DNA from: an uncultured Ignavibacteria bacterium | Lineage (GTDB): Bacteria; Bacteroidota; Ignavibacteria; SZUA-365 | Assembly: GCA_913061095.1 (NCBI GenBank) | Contig: CAJXVM010000029.1 | Location: 1 to 47,183 of the forward strand | Direction of reading: 5' to 3' | Length of the DNA stretch: 47,183 nt | Shown here: positions 33,869 through 43,988 of the stretch, piece after piece | How positions within the stretch are numbered: position 1 is the stretch's first letter | Layout: the number at the start of each line of letters is the position of its first letter | The notes under the pieces: model-generated | Told to the model about the DNA's origin: nothing | The model's input: only the letters and a program-made list of their open reading frames with translations | The model's database searches: none | Position numbers and translations under genes: made by a program

Positions 33869-36800
33869 CTACCGCATCAACACCATCTTCCGCACGAGCA
33901 CGACGTCCGGTGTTTCCAGTCGATAGAAATACACCCCCGAAGGCAACCCGCTCGCATCGAACCGGACAGAGTGCGTGCCAACGGCCAACTGCTCACGGCC
34001 AACAGCCCTATTCACCTCACGTCCCAGCGCATCGGTGATGACGAGCGACACCTCCGTCTCACGCGGTAACGTAAAGCGGATCGTCGTTATGGGATTGAAC
34101 GGATTCGGGTAGTTCTTGTGCAGAATGCAGGACGCCGGCAGCTGCCCGGATGCTCTGACGGTTGTCGTGGTATCTCGGAGTGGAACCGCGATTGTCCGTC
34201 GATCGATGAAGCTGCGACCGCCAGTCTCGAGAACGGCACTCAATGTCACGTGTGTGACGCTTCCCGCAATGTCTACGTCCATGCTGTCGCGCATTGAAGC
34301 ACTCGGCTGCAGCGAACCGAGAGAGAATTCGTTCTCACCCACTATTGTGACTCCACTGCTCAGGAAATCGAGTGTCGTCCGGGCATCGCTCGCTTCCCCA
34401 CCACCGACATTCTGCACGGTAAAGTGGATTCGGTGTCGCTCGGGACCCGCCGCTTCGTCGCGTATGATGCCGGCGTTCGTCAGCGAGAGTGCGGGCAGTG
34501 AGATAATACTCCGCGCGCCGCTGATCATATCTTCGATCACATTCTGCGCATTACTGAACGGACCAATGATCGAATCGATTTCTGCCACCAGGGCAGTCTG
34601 CTTCTGTGTGGTGGGCGCCAGCATGTAGTCGGCCAATGCAACCGAAAGCACGGTACGCCGCGTTTTCAGCAGTTGCATGCGGGCGAGCGAGTAATAGTAG
34701 TCACTGAGCAGCACTTCATCCCCGTAAAGGTGCACGCGATTCACGCCGAGCAGCGGACGCAGCAGGCGGTCCACCTCCGACACCATCGCTTTCCCGCTCG
34801 TGCGCAGTTCAGTGAACGCGTCACTGATGTACCCGGTATTTCCCTGCTCAACCTCTGTACGGAGACTCTGCAGCCTCGCGAAGTCCGCGTCGATCACAGG
34901 ATTGTCCGCGGGAACAGCTGCCTTCCGGAAAACCGACAGTGGATCTTTCCGCTGCACAATACCGCCAAGCTGCGGATCGAAAATCTTTTCTGCGGTGACG
35001 TCGAGCGCGGAGGGAACAGATCCAAGATCCTTTACCGCATCCAGTGAGGTGAGATAGAGAAAGCGTTCGGTGGGAATCACGGCATTGGCGAGTGCCATGT
35101 ACATGTTGTCGGTCAGACGCGGACGCAGGCCCTTCACTCGCAGCAGGAAGATGTCGGCATCAACGCCCGGCGTCTGTCCGATGGTATATGCCGCATCCAG
35201 GCTCGTGGAAATCCGATAGTAGTCACTGAAGGCCGCGCCGAGTGCATCGATATCCATTCGCAGATTTGTGAGATATGCATCACGTGTACCTTCAGCAACG
35301 GCTTTTGTACCGTCGTAGTCCAGCTGCTCGGTGCGATCCGCATACTCGGCGATCAGCGGCTGCGTAGCGGGCAGATAATACCGTCCGAGCATCAGCTCCT
35401 TCCAGTAGTCGAGTAGCGACAGCATGAGCCCGGCATCGAGATCCTCCACCTCGCCCCTGCCGCGAATGATATCGTCTGTCAGCGTACTCAGCTCACTGCC
35501 GCGATCGGCTCCCATGAGCATAAGGAGCTGCCGCGTATTGTCGCTCAGGGCGAGGACCATGTCTTCCATGGCAGCGTCGACATGTTCATTGTCCCCGGTG
35601 AGATAGGCGCGTTCACTCTTCCAGGCGAGTGCGAGTGCCGTGAGATCCTTCGTCGCAATGGCCGGGATGCGGCCGCACTGCATGGCAAGGTCCTGCACGC
35701 CCGGTATGGGTGGCATGGACTCGTCGTCGCCCCAGCTTTCCCGCAGCGCCTCTTCGACCAGTAAGTAGCGTTCCATGGCTTCGGCGGCCTTTGCCGGATC
35801 GGATGCGCCCGTTGTGCTCCATTCCGTAATAAGGTCCGTTGCGGCGGACTCGTCATATCCGCGAACATAATCGCCGATCAGGTTGCGCAGCGTCTGCATC
35901 TCTGTGCTGCCGTTTGGTATTAGCGTCTTCACCTGGCTGATCACCTGCCGCTTGCCATCCATCGCCGCGCGGAGTTCCGGCGTGACGATGACTTTCTGAG
36001 TCGTGGCGTTCACGACGGGTGTCCATGATGAACTACCGTGCATATTGTACGCAAGAATGCGGTAATAATACGTGGTGTTGACCGTGAGCCCACTGTCGAT
36101 GTAGCTGCGATCACCCTGCCCGGGAGCGGGTGAAAGCTCCGTAAAGTCACCTGTGTCCCCGGTCAGCGAGCGCACAAGCGTGAAGCCGTCTTCGTTCGAC
36201 TGCGCGGGCATCTCCCAGTCCAGCTGAATCTGTGATTCGGAAAGGGCCGCGGCCGTGAAATTGCGAGGCGTGGATGGATAGTCAGCCCGCGACGTCCGCG
36301 CACTCGCGGTATTCGAGTACGGGGACGGTCCCGACCGGTTCACCGCACGAATGCGGAAGAAGTACTCCGTGTCGGGCTGCAATTGATCGACCACGATCGT
36401 CCGCGCATCTGCCTCTGCATCGGGCGAAACGCGGGAGAAACTGCCCGGATCACCCGTCACCGACAGCTCGATCTCGAATGATTCTGCAGTCGACGGGGAA
36501 GGCATGATCCAGGAGAGCTGTATCGAAGCCGGTCCTGTCGCTTTCGCCTGCAAACCGAAGGGGCCGTCCGGCACGGGGATATCCATCGTGGTCGCGCTGT
36601 CCACGTTCGACCACTGTGAATATCCCTGATCGTTCCCGGCGCGGACACGGTACCAGTAGGTTGTGGTGATCGAGAGATTTTCATCAAGAATATCGCCGTC
36701 ACCGGGACCTGCGGTCGTGAGCTGTGCCCAGTCACCGCCAATCTCCCTGCGCTCGACTTCGAATCTGTCCTCATTTTCCGATCCTCGCTGCCAGGTAATG

Positions 36801-39800
36801 CGGATTGAACGGTGATCCACGGCCATGGCTTGCAGGTTCAGCGGCTTCGACGGCATCATCCGTGTTTCGATGGCGATGACATTCGAATACCCGGATGCCG
36901 ATCCGTCGCCAATCGCACGAACACGGAAACGATTCATTGTTCGGGGAGTGAGTCCCTGCACGTCATACACCGTCGCATTGGCAGCTGCCGTATGGATCCT
37001 CTGCCAGTCACCGTCGTCCTCACGATGCTCGATCTCATACCCGGTTTCCCCGTGCGTGTTGTCCTCCCAGTTGAGAACGATGTTCGTCTCCGACATCAGC
37101 ACGCCGGAGAGATTGGTTGGAGCGCCGAGGAATTTCAGCGTTGTGGCCTGGGCGATGTTCGAGTAGGGAGACTCAACCCGCGATGTAAAGGCGTGAATTC
37201 GAAATTCGTAGGATGTGGACGGTTGAAGACCGCCAATAATATGCTCCGTGGTATTTTCCGATGCGGTATCCACAATCGACCACGATTCTCCCACCTTGCG
37301 AAGTTGAATGATAAAACCATTTTCGCCGTTCGTCTTATCTCGCCAGATCAGATTGATCTCTTCCGATGAGTGGGGGGTTGCTGTAAGATCGCTCGGCGGT
37401 GAGAACGGCAATGTTGTCAACGCTATGGTGTTTGAGTACGGAGACGAGACTGTGCCTTCAACCGCTTTGACCCTAAAAGAGCTTTCCGTTTGTGGTGACA
37501 ATCCAGAGATTCGAGTAACCGTCATATTCTTCATTGTTGTATCGACTGGTATCCAACTGCTTCCACCCTCAGATTTCTCGACAACAAACCGATCCTCACT
37601 GGATGAATTGTCCCGCCAACTGAGCACCACATAGCTGAAGGCAAGGCTGTCACCAGCGAGATCGCTCGGCGCGTTGAAGTTCGGGGTCGTCACTGAAGCG
37701 GTGTTTGTGTACGCTGATTCATACTGCGCATTCACCGCCCGGACTCTGAACATGTGTTCCGTATCGTATCCGAGGTTGGACAGGATACGTGTATGCGAAT
37801 CTGCTGAGGCGTTTTCGATGTTTGTCCATGTGGTGCTGCCGGTTTTGTGTTCTATCTCAAACTGATCTTCGTTATCGGAATTGTCGGTCCAATCAAGTTG
37901 CACCGTGGTGGGAGATAGAGCTTGTGCGGTCAGATTTGTCGGAGCAGCTGGGGGTAGCACGACAGATCCACTCAGTGAGAGGTGAAGAATAAATCCATCG
38001 AAAGAGCCTCCGAGTGTGGCTTGGTGCGCATTCACAACGGGGAAGTCCGTGCTTTCTGTATTCCCGACAACAAAAAGATTTCCGTTTGGATCAATAACTT
38101 CAGAAAGCCCACCGTCAACTTTGCTGCCTCCATAATACGTTGATGATGCAACTACTCCGTTTGAGGTCAATTTGACGATGCAGATATCAGCATCTCCTTT
38201 CAGTGACGATTGTATCGGATTGAGAAGGGGAAAATCAGGACTAAACGTCTCACCAGAAACAATGATATCTCCACCCGACGTAACATCAATACAGCCTTTG
38301 TTCACATAGTCCCCTTCACTACCTCCCCAGTAGGTTGCCAGTTCAAGGGAACGTCCGTTTGCAGGATTTGCTGTTGCACCATACTTGCAGAGATAGATAT
38401 CGACACTTCCTGCCAGGGTTGATTGAACGGGATTTAATAGTGGCATATTTGAGCTGGAACACCTCAAACCAACATATAATGCCCCCTGTTGATCAGACGT
38501 GACAACCATGCCTGTCTCGGCAGCGTTCCCAGCGATATATGAGGACCAGTGTAAAACGCCGGATGTATCGTACTCTGTGATGAAGGCATCGATCGCATTG
38601 CCCTGGAAAGTACTCTGCAAAGCGTGCTGCAGGGGGAAATCAGGACTTGCGGTGTTGCCACAAACTGCAACCGTATGCTGAGGAGTTACAACGCACGACT
38701 GGATGCCTTCGTTGCCGCTCCCACCCAAATATGTTGCCCAGCATAACGATCCGCTGCCTGTAAACTTTGCCAGGAATGCATCCCGCGCGCCGCCTGGAGC
38801 CGACTGCTGTGCATGCTTCACTTGAAGGTCCGTGCTCTGTGTAGTATGACAGATGTATGCATTGCCAGATGCATCTACCGAGAGTCCTCCTCCCCCGCCA
38901 GTTCTGTACCCATCATTGCCGTCCTCACCACTGCCGCCGAAAAACGTAGCCCAGCTTGGTACGCCACTGGAACTGAACTTGATCAGGAATGTGTCTGCCG
39001 CACCAGAAAGTGAACCCTGAAGCGCGTTGTGAACGGGGAAATTGCTGCTTTCTGTTTTACCGGTCAGAAAAACATTGCCCAACACATCGATTCTGACACT
39101 TCCCGCTCCATCATCGCCAGATCCTCCATAGTAAGTTGCCCAGATCAATTGTCCGCTGTTGCTATACTTGACTACAATGGCATCGTCATTTCCACCAGAT
39201 GACAGCTGGGTTCCTGACTGCACAGGGAAATCGGCACTTTCGGTCCATCCTGCTGCATATACATTTCCCATGGCGTCACAGCCAACGCTATTGAAATGTT
39301 CATATTCTGTCCCTCCATGATAGGTCGCCCATGGATCAATGATAAGTGTTTCCGTTCGATCATAGTCTGCAACGTCGAACGATGCGGTTTGTCCATGGAC
39401 GAGATACCTCGTTGGAATACGTTTGCCACCTCCTATCCAGCTGACTGGTTCGCTTTCTTCCAAACGCCCCAGAGGCGTATCAACATGCATCTCCCCCTTC
39501 GAAAGAACTCGACACCGAGACGCTCCTTCATATTTCATCCGAATATGATTTGGGTCACCTCCAGGACGAACCATGAATTCAGATTTCACCCGTCCACCAA
39601 CAGTACTCAATCTCATATCGATCTGAGGATAAATATCTTTGAGGATCAATCCTTCGTAGCTGCGAACATTTCGGATGCCTTCAGGACAATGTGCGAGGTA
39701 GAAATGCATTACCCCTTCAAGCACTTTTGTTGGTGAGACTCTGGCAAATGGATTTCCCCCTTCGAACGTGAGATCCACCCGATACACCTCACGCGAATGC

Positions 39801-40177
39801 CCGGACTCGATACCGTTGACCTGTACCTCACTTACATCGAGGGCAGCTCCCTGCTCGGGATCAGGGATATGTGAGAACACGTAACTGATACCTGTTGAAC
39901 GCACATAGATTTTAACACCTGCTGCATCGGCAGCGTAGAGAATATCCGGACATAGATTGCCGTCGGTGTCAACGATCTGCCCACTGTTTTCGGTAAACCG
40001 GATTGGCAGCCTCTGAATGTCATTCTCAGGCGAAGCACTTGTGGTGCTCCCAATGAGGCTCCCGTGGCTCGATGCATGAATCATCAAGTTGGGCAGCCCA
40101 AAAAGAAACAAAACAGTTAGGATTGCGAACCGCAGGTTTAAGTCCAGTGTAACTTGAGTACTGTTGATCTGGTTCAT
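33869..40177 (-). CDS. Giant T9SS surface protein: SBBP repeats, seven Fn3 domains, sorting domain
   Basis: The ATG at 40177 (AGGAG six bases upstream) gives 2102 residues with a signal segment at ~15-36. Residues ~55-280 are the N-terminal domain that often precedes SBBP repeats (FTENSGQIV...). About seven SBBP beta-propeller repeats follow (~283-740; TYYGGSGDD, NVYAAGWTESADFPV). Seven fibronectin type III domains span ~742-1397 (APTNLTA, APSDLAG, SPPSDLTA, and so on). A ~600-residue mostly helical part and a T9SS type A domain with NYPNPFNPITTIRF follow, ending GVYFYRLETPDVVLVRKMVL. It is presumably an adhesin or surface-layer-like protein. DNA of the SBBP part is near 48% GC in samples, against 57-63% in the 3' part, so the gene looks mosaic. 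It begins 16 bases after the response regulator gene. Confidence 0.93.
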   Translation of the reverse strand: MNQINSTQVTLDLNLRFAILTVLFLFGLPNLMIHASSHGSLIGSTTSASPENDIQRLPIRFTENSGQIVDTDGNLCPDILYAADAAGVKIYVRSTGISYVFSHIPDPEQGAALDVSEVQVNGIESGHSREVYRVDLTFEGGNPFARVSPTKVLEGVMHFYLAHCPEGIRNVRSYEGLILKDIYPQIDMRLSTVGGRVKSEFMVRPGGDPNHIRMKYEGASRCRVLSKGEMHVDTPLGRLEESEPVSWIGGGKRIPTRYLVHGQTASFDVADYDRTETLIIDPWATYHGGTEYEHFNSVGCDAMGNVYAAGWTESADFPVQSGTQLSSGGNDDAIVVKYSNSGQLIWATYYGGSGDDGAGSVRIDVLGNVFLTGKTESSNFPVHNALQGSLSGAADTFLIKFSSSGVPSWATFFGGSGEDGNDGYRTGGGGGLSVDASGNAYICHTTQSTDLQVKHAQQSAPGGARDAFLAKFTGSGSLCWATYLGGSGNEGIQSCVVTPQHTVAVCGNTASPDFPLQHALQSTFQGNAIDAFITEYDTSGVLHWSSYIAGNAAETGMVVTSDQQGALYVGLRCSSSNMPLLNPVQSTLAGSVDIYLCKYGATANPANGRSLELATYWGGSEGDYVNKGCIDVTSGGDIIVSGETFSPDFPLLNPIQSSLKGDADICIVKLTSNGVVASSTYYGGSKVDGGLSEVIDPNGNLFVVGNTESTDFPVVNAHQATLGGSFDGFILHLSLSGSVVLPPAAPTNLTAQALSPTTVQLDWTDNSDNEDQFEIEHKTGSTTWTNIENASADSHTRILSNLGYDTEHMFRVRAVNAQYESAYTNTASVTTPNFNAPSDLAGDSLAFSYVVLSWRDNSSSEDRFVVEKSEGGSSWIPVDTTMKNMTVTRISGLSPQTESSFRVKAVEGTVSSPYSNTIALTTLPFSPPSDLTATPHSSEEINLIWRDKTNGENGFIIQLRKVGESWSIVDTASENTTEHIIGGLQPSTSYEFRIHAFTSRVESPYSNIAQATTLKFLGAPTNLSGVLMSETNIVLNWEDNTHGETGYEIEHREDDGDWQRIHTAAANATVYDVQGLTPRTMNRFRVRAIGDGSASGYSNVIAIETRMMPSKPLNLQAMAVDHRSIRITWQRGSENEDRFEVERREIGGDWAQLTTAGPGDGDILDENLSITTTYWYRVRAGNDQGYSQWSNVDSATTMDIPVPDGPFGLQAKATGPASIQLSWIMPSPSTAESFEIELSVTGDPGSFSRVSPDAEADARTIVVDQLQPDTEYFFRIRAVNRSGPSPYSNTASARTSRADYPSTPRNFTAAALSESQIQLDWEMPAQSNEDGFTLVRSLTGDTGDFTELSPAPGQGDRSYIDSGLTVNTTYYYRILAYNMHGSSSWTPVVNATTQKVIVTPELRAAMDGKRQVISQVKTLIPNGSTEMQTLRNLIGDYVRGYDESAATDLITEWSTTGASDPAKAAEAMERYLLVEEALRESWGDDESMPPIPGVQDLAMQCGRIPAIATKDLTALALAWKSERAYLTGDNEHVDAAMEDMVLALSDNTRQLLMLMGADRGSELSTLTDDIIRGRGEVEDLDAGLMLSLLDYWKELMLGRYYLPATQPLIAEYADRTEQLDYDGTKAVAEGTRDAYLTNLRMDIDALGAAFSDYYRISTSLDAAYTIGQTPGVDADIFLLRVKGLRPRLTDNMYMALANAVIPTERFLYLTSLDAVKDLGSVPSALDVTAEKIFDPQLGGIVQRKDPLSVFRKAAVPADNPVIDADFARLQSLRTEVEQGNTGYISDAFTELRTSGKAMVSEVDRLLRPLLGVNRVHLYGDEVLLSDYYYSLARMQLLKTRRTVLSVALADYMLAPTTQKQTALVAEIDSIIGPFSNAQNVIEDMISGARSIISLPALSLTNAGIIRDEAAGPERHRIHFTVQNVGGGEASDARTTLDFLSSGVTIVGENEFSLGSLQPSASMRDSMDVDIAGSVTHVTLSAVLETGGRSFIDRRTIAVPLRDTTTTVRASGQLPASCILHKNYPNPFNPITTIRFTLPRETEVSLVITDALGREVNRAVGREQLAVGTHSVRFDASGLPSGVYFYRLETPDVVLVRKMVLMR

Positions 40178-40193
40178 TTCTGACTCCTGAGTT

Positions 40194-40847
40194 TCAGATA
40201 TGCTCTTTGTGCTGCAGTGCAAATCGCTGAAGCGAGTAGTGGCCGGAGAGATCAAGTTTATGACTGATATTTGTGCGATGTTTTTCCACGGTTTTCATGG
40301 CAATAGAAAGCTGCTCAGCTATTTCATTCGTCGTCATATCTTTCGCGACAAGCCGGAGGACGCGCCGTTCCGAAGTGGTGAGCTTCAGGAGTCCCAGACG
40401 CTGCTGGATCTCGTTATTCAAGCCGGGCGGTTCTTTCGTGATACGGCTGTTCAGTCGTGGACTGACATAACACTCTCCGTCAGCAACCGTCTGTATCCCG
40501 TTCACAATATCGTCGATGGCCGTTTCCTTTATCAGATAGCCCATCGCACCGAGATCCATTGCACGGAGATATAATCGCTCGTCTTCATAGATCGTGAGGA
40601 TCAGGACCGAGGTCGGGAGATCGTCCTCGCATATCTTTTCTGTCACATCGAGACCGTTCATCTTCGGCATATCGAGATCGAGGACCGCGACTGTTGGCAT
40701 TTCCTTTCTGATGAGCCTCAAGGCAGCCTCGCCATCACCCGCTTCCGCCACAACACGCATGGTGGTCTCCATTTCGATGATATCGCGAAGTCCGTGTCGA
40801 AAGATGGGGTGATCGTCGGCTATAACGACGGTGATCAGGTCAGGCAT
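40194..40847 (-). CDS. NarL/FixJ-type response regulator
   Basis: The start at 40847, with GGGAGG just upstream, gives 217 residues. The receiver domain has the acidic pair DD (11-12), the phospho-accepting Asp57 (VLDLDMP), the Thr in LTIYED and the conserved Lys (GYLIKE). The C-terminal LuxR-type helix-turn-helix has LTTSERRVLRLVAKDMTTNEIAEQLSIAMKTVEKHRTNI. It is a complete, phosphorylatable transcription activator. Its start overlaps the histidine kinase stop by 8 bases, so the two form a cognate pair. The giant surface protein gene follows after 16 bases, which suggests that the pair and the surface protein share one transcript and perhaps that the pair controls it. Confidence 0.95.
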   Translation of the reverse strand: MPDLITVVIADDHPIFRHGLRDIIEMETTMRVVAEAGDGEAALRLIRKEMPTVAVLDLDMPKMNGLDVTEKICEDDLPTSVLILTIYEDERLYLRAMDLGAMGYLIKETAIDDIVNGIQTVADGECYVSPRLNSRITKEPPGLNNEIQQRLGLLKLTTSERRVLRLVAKDMTTNEIAEQLSIAMKTVEKHRTNISHKLDLSGHYSLQRFALQHKEHI

Positions 40848-43794
40848 GTGGCCTCCCGCTTTCCTCTTTTTCCAGAGGCTGCTGCTCACTCACACCCTCG
40901 GGGACTGCGATCGGGATAAAAATCTCAATGGCAGTTCCGTTCCCCGGTGCAGATCGGAGATTGAGATTTCCGCCGAGAATATCCACGCGTTCGTACATTC
41001 CCTGCAGGCCGAAGCCCTTTGGTGCTTCGCTCTGGGACGGTTTTTCTTCCATCGCAATTCCTTTCCCATTGTCGTGGATCTCGATACGGAGATGACCGTT
41101 GCGCCGTCCGACATGCACGGTGGCATGTGTCGCACCGGAATGCTTGAGGATGTTGTTCACCGCTTCCTGTACGACACGATAGATATTGATTTCCTGATCC
41201 TTCGTGAACCAACCCGCCATCTGTACAATGTCCCATATAAATGCCGTATCACTGACGTCGTTCACGCTGCTGAGCATGGCTTCAATCGCAGTCGACAGTC
41301 CGATGCGGTCGAGATACAGCGGTCGCAGCGCGCGCGAGATATCTTTCAATTCATGCAGTGAACCGGTAACTGCACTCGAAATCATGTTGAGTTCCTGTAC
41401 CGTTTTCCGGTCGACATCATCACGTCTTGCGGTGAGCCGCACACGGTTGTTGATGATAAGCAAGTCCTGCGCGATGCTGTCATGCAGATCAGCGGCAATC
41501 CGCTTGCGTTCCTGTTCCTGGGAAGCGATCAACTGTCGGGTGAAGGCTTTTCGTCTTTCATAATCCTCCTGCTTTTTCTCAACTGCCAGTCTCCGGTTCT
41601 CCTCCTCGGCTGCACGAGCCCGGGCATCGCTCGCACGCCGCCGGGCACGAAGTGCGGATATTGCAATAAAAGCGATCAGCAGGATGGCGATCGAACTGCC
41701 GACAAAGATGTTTCGCAGCATCGTCTCCCTTTCAAGGGAGGCCGTTCGCAGCTGTCGATCCTTTTTCAGCAGATCGATTTCTTGGGTTTTGCGCTCGGCT
41801 TCCATTTCCTTACCTCGCAGGGACGCAGCCGTCATGTCCAGCTCAAGCTGGCGGATTTCCGCATTACGCGCGAGTAGTTCGAGATCCTGTTGATGCTGCT
41901 GCGCTTCGAGCTGTTTGCGACGCAGCACCTCTGTCTGACGCTCAATCTCGAGGCGCTGACGCTCCTGTTCGGAAGACAGCAGCGCAATCTGGTGGTCTTT
42001 TCGTTCCGCGTCGAATTCCACGAGCAGGCTCTGATATCGTGCATTCCGCATGGCGGTGGTGACACTGTCTTTTAGCTGCCTGTAGTTGCGCCAGTGTGCG
42101 TTTGCAACAGCATGCTTGCCGGCTTCTTCCGCCAGTTCCGCCCGGAGCGCCACCGTACGCATCAGGATTTCATCTTTCCCGATGTTTTCAGCGAGATGCT
42201 CCGCCTCGGAAAGCAATGGTTCGATGCCATTCGTTTTTCCACGTGCGTGCCGGCATTCCGCAAGCCAGACGAGATCCGTCGCCAGCCGGCTGTGTACTTT
42301 CATGTTGCGGTGAGCTTCAGCCGCAGCGGCAAGGTTCTGCTCCGCTTCTTCCAGGCGATCTGTGTGAAATTGCACCCTCCCCAATTCCTGTCTGATATTC
42401 GCGGTAACTTCCGCAAGCTTTGCACCTTCGCTTATCGCGAGTGCTTCCTCCAACAAATGCTCCGTCGCTGTGACCGAATCCAGTTTCATCAGTACCGGTG
42501 CCAGACTGACCAATGCACGGCAGATTTCCGCCGGTTTACCGATATCGCGAAACATCCCCAGCGAACGCGAGAGAAAATGATGCGCCCGGTCAAGGCGCTC
42601 CAGTTCGAAATATGACCACCCGAGATCACGGAAAACCAGCGCCTGTCCTTCTCGATTTCCAAGATCGTCATAGATTGCTGACGCTTTCCGAAGATTATCA
42701 ATCGCCTCCATGTATCGACCGAGAGATCGTGCATTCGTACCGATCATGCGGTAGCAATGTGGCTTCAATGACGCAGTAATTTGATGATCCCGGGAAAATG
42801 TCGTTTCTGTGAGTACCAGTCCCTCGGCGTACAGGTTCATGCTCTCTTCATATTTTCCCTCAAGATTGAGCATCCCGGCAATATTCGTCAATGCCTGGGA
42901 GATGAGAATCGGATTTCCATTCGCTTTCGCGAGATCGTAAGCCTGGCGCAGGGCTTGTTCCGCTTCTTTGGTTCGCCCCATGTCATTGAGGACAGAAGAT
43001 AAATTATTGTACCCTCTCGACTGGTGTTCTGTATCCCCGAGTTCATCCGCGAGCTGGATACACTCCCGGAAGCACTGTGCGCTGGCCTCGAGCCGACCAT
43101 TTCTGGCGTGGAGAAAACCGATGTTGGTCAGTGCGCTCGATCTGATGTACAGATTCCTTGCACTGTCGGCAGCTGCAATGCTACGTCGATACAGGGAAAT
43201 AGCCTCACGATGTCTCCCCTGCAGCTGAACTGTAGCGGCAAGATAAAAAAGACAGGGAGCGAGATTTTGATATGAACGATGACGTTCGTACAGGTCCGCA
43301 CTCTTCCGGTACCGCTCCTCCGCAGCTGGGAAATCTTTCAGTACCTGCGGGAGAGGAGCCCGTTGGATTGCAAATCCCACATGAAAAAGGCTGGAGGCCA
43401 TACCGAGTTCATCGTTCAGCGATTCGAATCTCTCCAGCGCACGCTCAAACCAGGGCAGCGCCTGCACCGGCAGTTTATGAAGCTCATATACATAGCCGAT
43501 ATTCCAGTATGCCCGCGCCTCATGAAGGACATCATGAGTCTCCAGCGATGTCCGCAACACCGCGTGCATCTGCGAAAGTGCCGTCGCGGTATCATCGCAT
43601 GCAATGCGACTTGCCCTTGCGAGCAGCGTATCCGGGTTGGTTTCTTCCAGCTGTTTCATCTGTGCAGTAGCGGAAAACATCTCCATACCGCAGCAGCACA
43701 GTAGGAAACCAAGGGCCAGACGCGTCGTCGTCTCAATGAGTGCACACATACGCGGGCGTATGCAGCGCATGCCATCGTATATTCTGTCCATCAT
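40840..43794 (-). CDS. TPR-containing sensor histidine kinase (NarL family, HisKA_3)
   Basis: The start at 43794 follows GGAGG and gives 984 residues. A hydrophobic N-terminal segment (LALGFLLCCCGMEMFSATAQ) exports the sensor part. Residues ~45-540 are a series of about ten or more tetratricopeptide repeats (AYWNIGYVYELHKLPVQALP and similar). A coiled coil (~570-690) leads to one transmembrane helix (~695-715). The dimerisation domain has QERKRIAADLHDS with phospho-accepting His771, and the ATPase domain has VVQEAVNNILKHSGA, DNGKG and GFGLQGM. It resembles the Bacteroidota TPR-kinases in which the periplasmic repeats bind proteins or peptides. The partner response regulator is encoded downstream with an 8-base overlap. 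Confidence 0.95.
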   Translation of the reverse strand: MMDRIYDGMRCIRPRMCALIETTTRLALGFLLCCCGMEMFSATAQMKQLEETNPDTLLARASRIACDDTATALSQMHAVLRTSLETHDVLHEARAYWNIGYVYELHKLPVQALPWFERALERFESLNDELGMASSLFHVGFAIQRAPLPQVLKDFPAAEERYRKSADLYERHRSYQNLAPCLFYLAATVQLQGRHREAISLYRRSIAAADSARNLYIRSSALTNIGFLHARNGRLEASAQCFRECIQLADELGDTEHQSRGYNNLSSVLNDMGRTKEAEQALRQAYDLAKANGNPILISQALTNIAGMLNLEGKYEESMNLYAEGLVLTETTFSRDHQITASLKPHCYRMIGTNARSLGRYMEAIDNLRKASAIYDDLGNREGQALVFRDLGWSYFELERLDRAHHFLSRSLGMFRDIGKPAEICRALVSLAPVLMKLDSVTATEHLLEEALAISEGAKLAEVTANIRQELGRVQFHTDRLEEAEQNLAAAAEAHRNMKVHSRLATDLVWLAECRHARGKTNGIEPLLSEAEHLAENIGKDEILMRTVALRAELAEEAGKHAVANAHWRNYRQLKDSVTTAMRNARYQSLLVEFDAERKDHQIALLSSEQERQRLEIERQTEVLRRKQLEAQQHQQDLELLARNAEIRQLELDMTAASLRGKEMEAERKTQEIDLLKKDRQLRTASLERETMLRNIFVGSSIAILLIAFIAISALRARRRASDARARAAEEENRRLAVEKKQEDYERRKAFTRQLIASQEQERKRIAADLHDSIAQDLLIINNRVRLTARRDDVDRKTVQELNMISSAVTGSLHELKDISRALRPLYLDRIGLSTAIEAMLSSVNDVSDTAFIWDIVQMAGWFTKDQEINIYRVVQEAVNNILKHSGATHATVHVGRRNGHLRIEIHDNGKGIAMEEKPSQSEAPKGFGLQGMYERVDILGGNLNLRSAPGNGTAIEIFIPIAVPEGVSEQQPLEKEESGRPHA

Positions 43795-43803
43795 TGAACC
43801 TCC

Positions 43804-43825
43804 ACTCCGCACACTCAGGCGGAGT
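43804..43825 (-). promoter_or_regulatory. Hairpin in the kinase mRNA leader next to the ribosome-binding site
   Basis: ACTCCGC (43804-43810) and GCGGAGT (43819-43825) can pair with an 8-base loop directly before the GGAGG of the histidine kinase. It might influence translation initiation, but it could be accidental. Confidence 0.3.
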
Positions 43826-43889
43826 CATCGGGAGAATTAATTTGACTGGTAGTACTCGGAAACTACGCCATTTATCACATAAGAGTCAA

Positions 43890-43936
43890 AAAGACCTGAT
43901 ACCCGCAGACAGGGTTTAAAAAGACGCCTCAGCATC
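43890..43936 (-). terminator. Possible weak terminators after the ELWxTDGT protein gene
   Basis: On the minus strand GATGC-TGAG-GCGTC is followed by TTTTTAAA. Somewhat later CCTG...CAGG is followed by TCTTTTTG. Both stems are short, so some read-through into the kinase gene is likely. Confidence 0.35.
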
Positions 43937-43988
43937 CCTCTCTCATGCGGCGGAAATTTCGCCGTTGAACGGGCACAGATCCAAAGGA

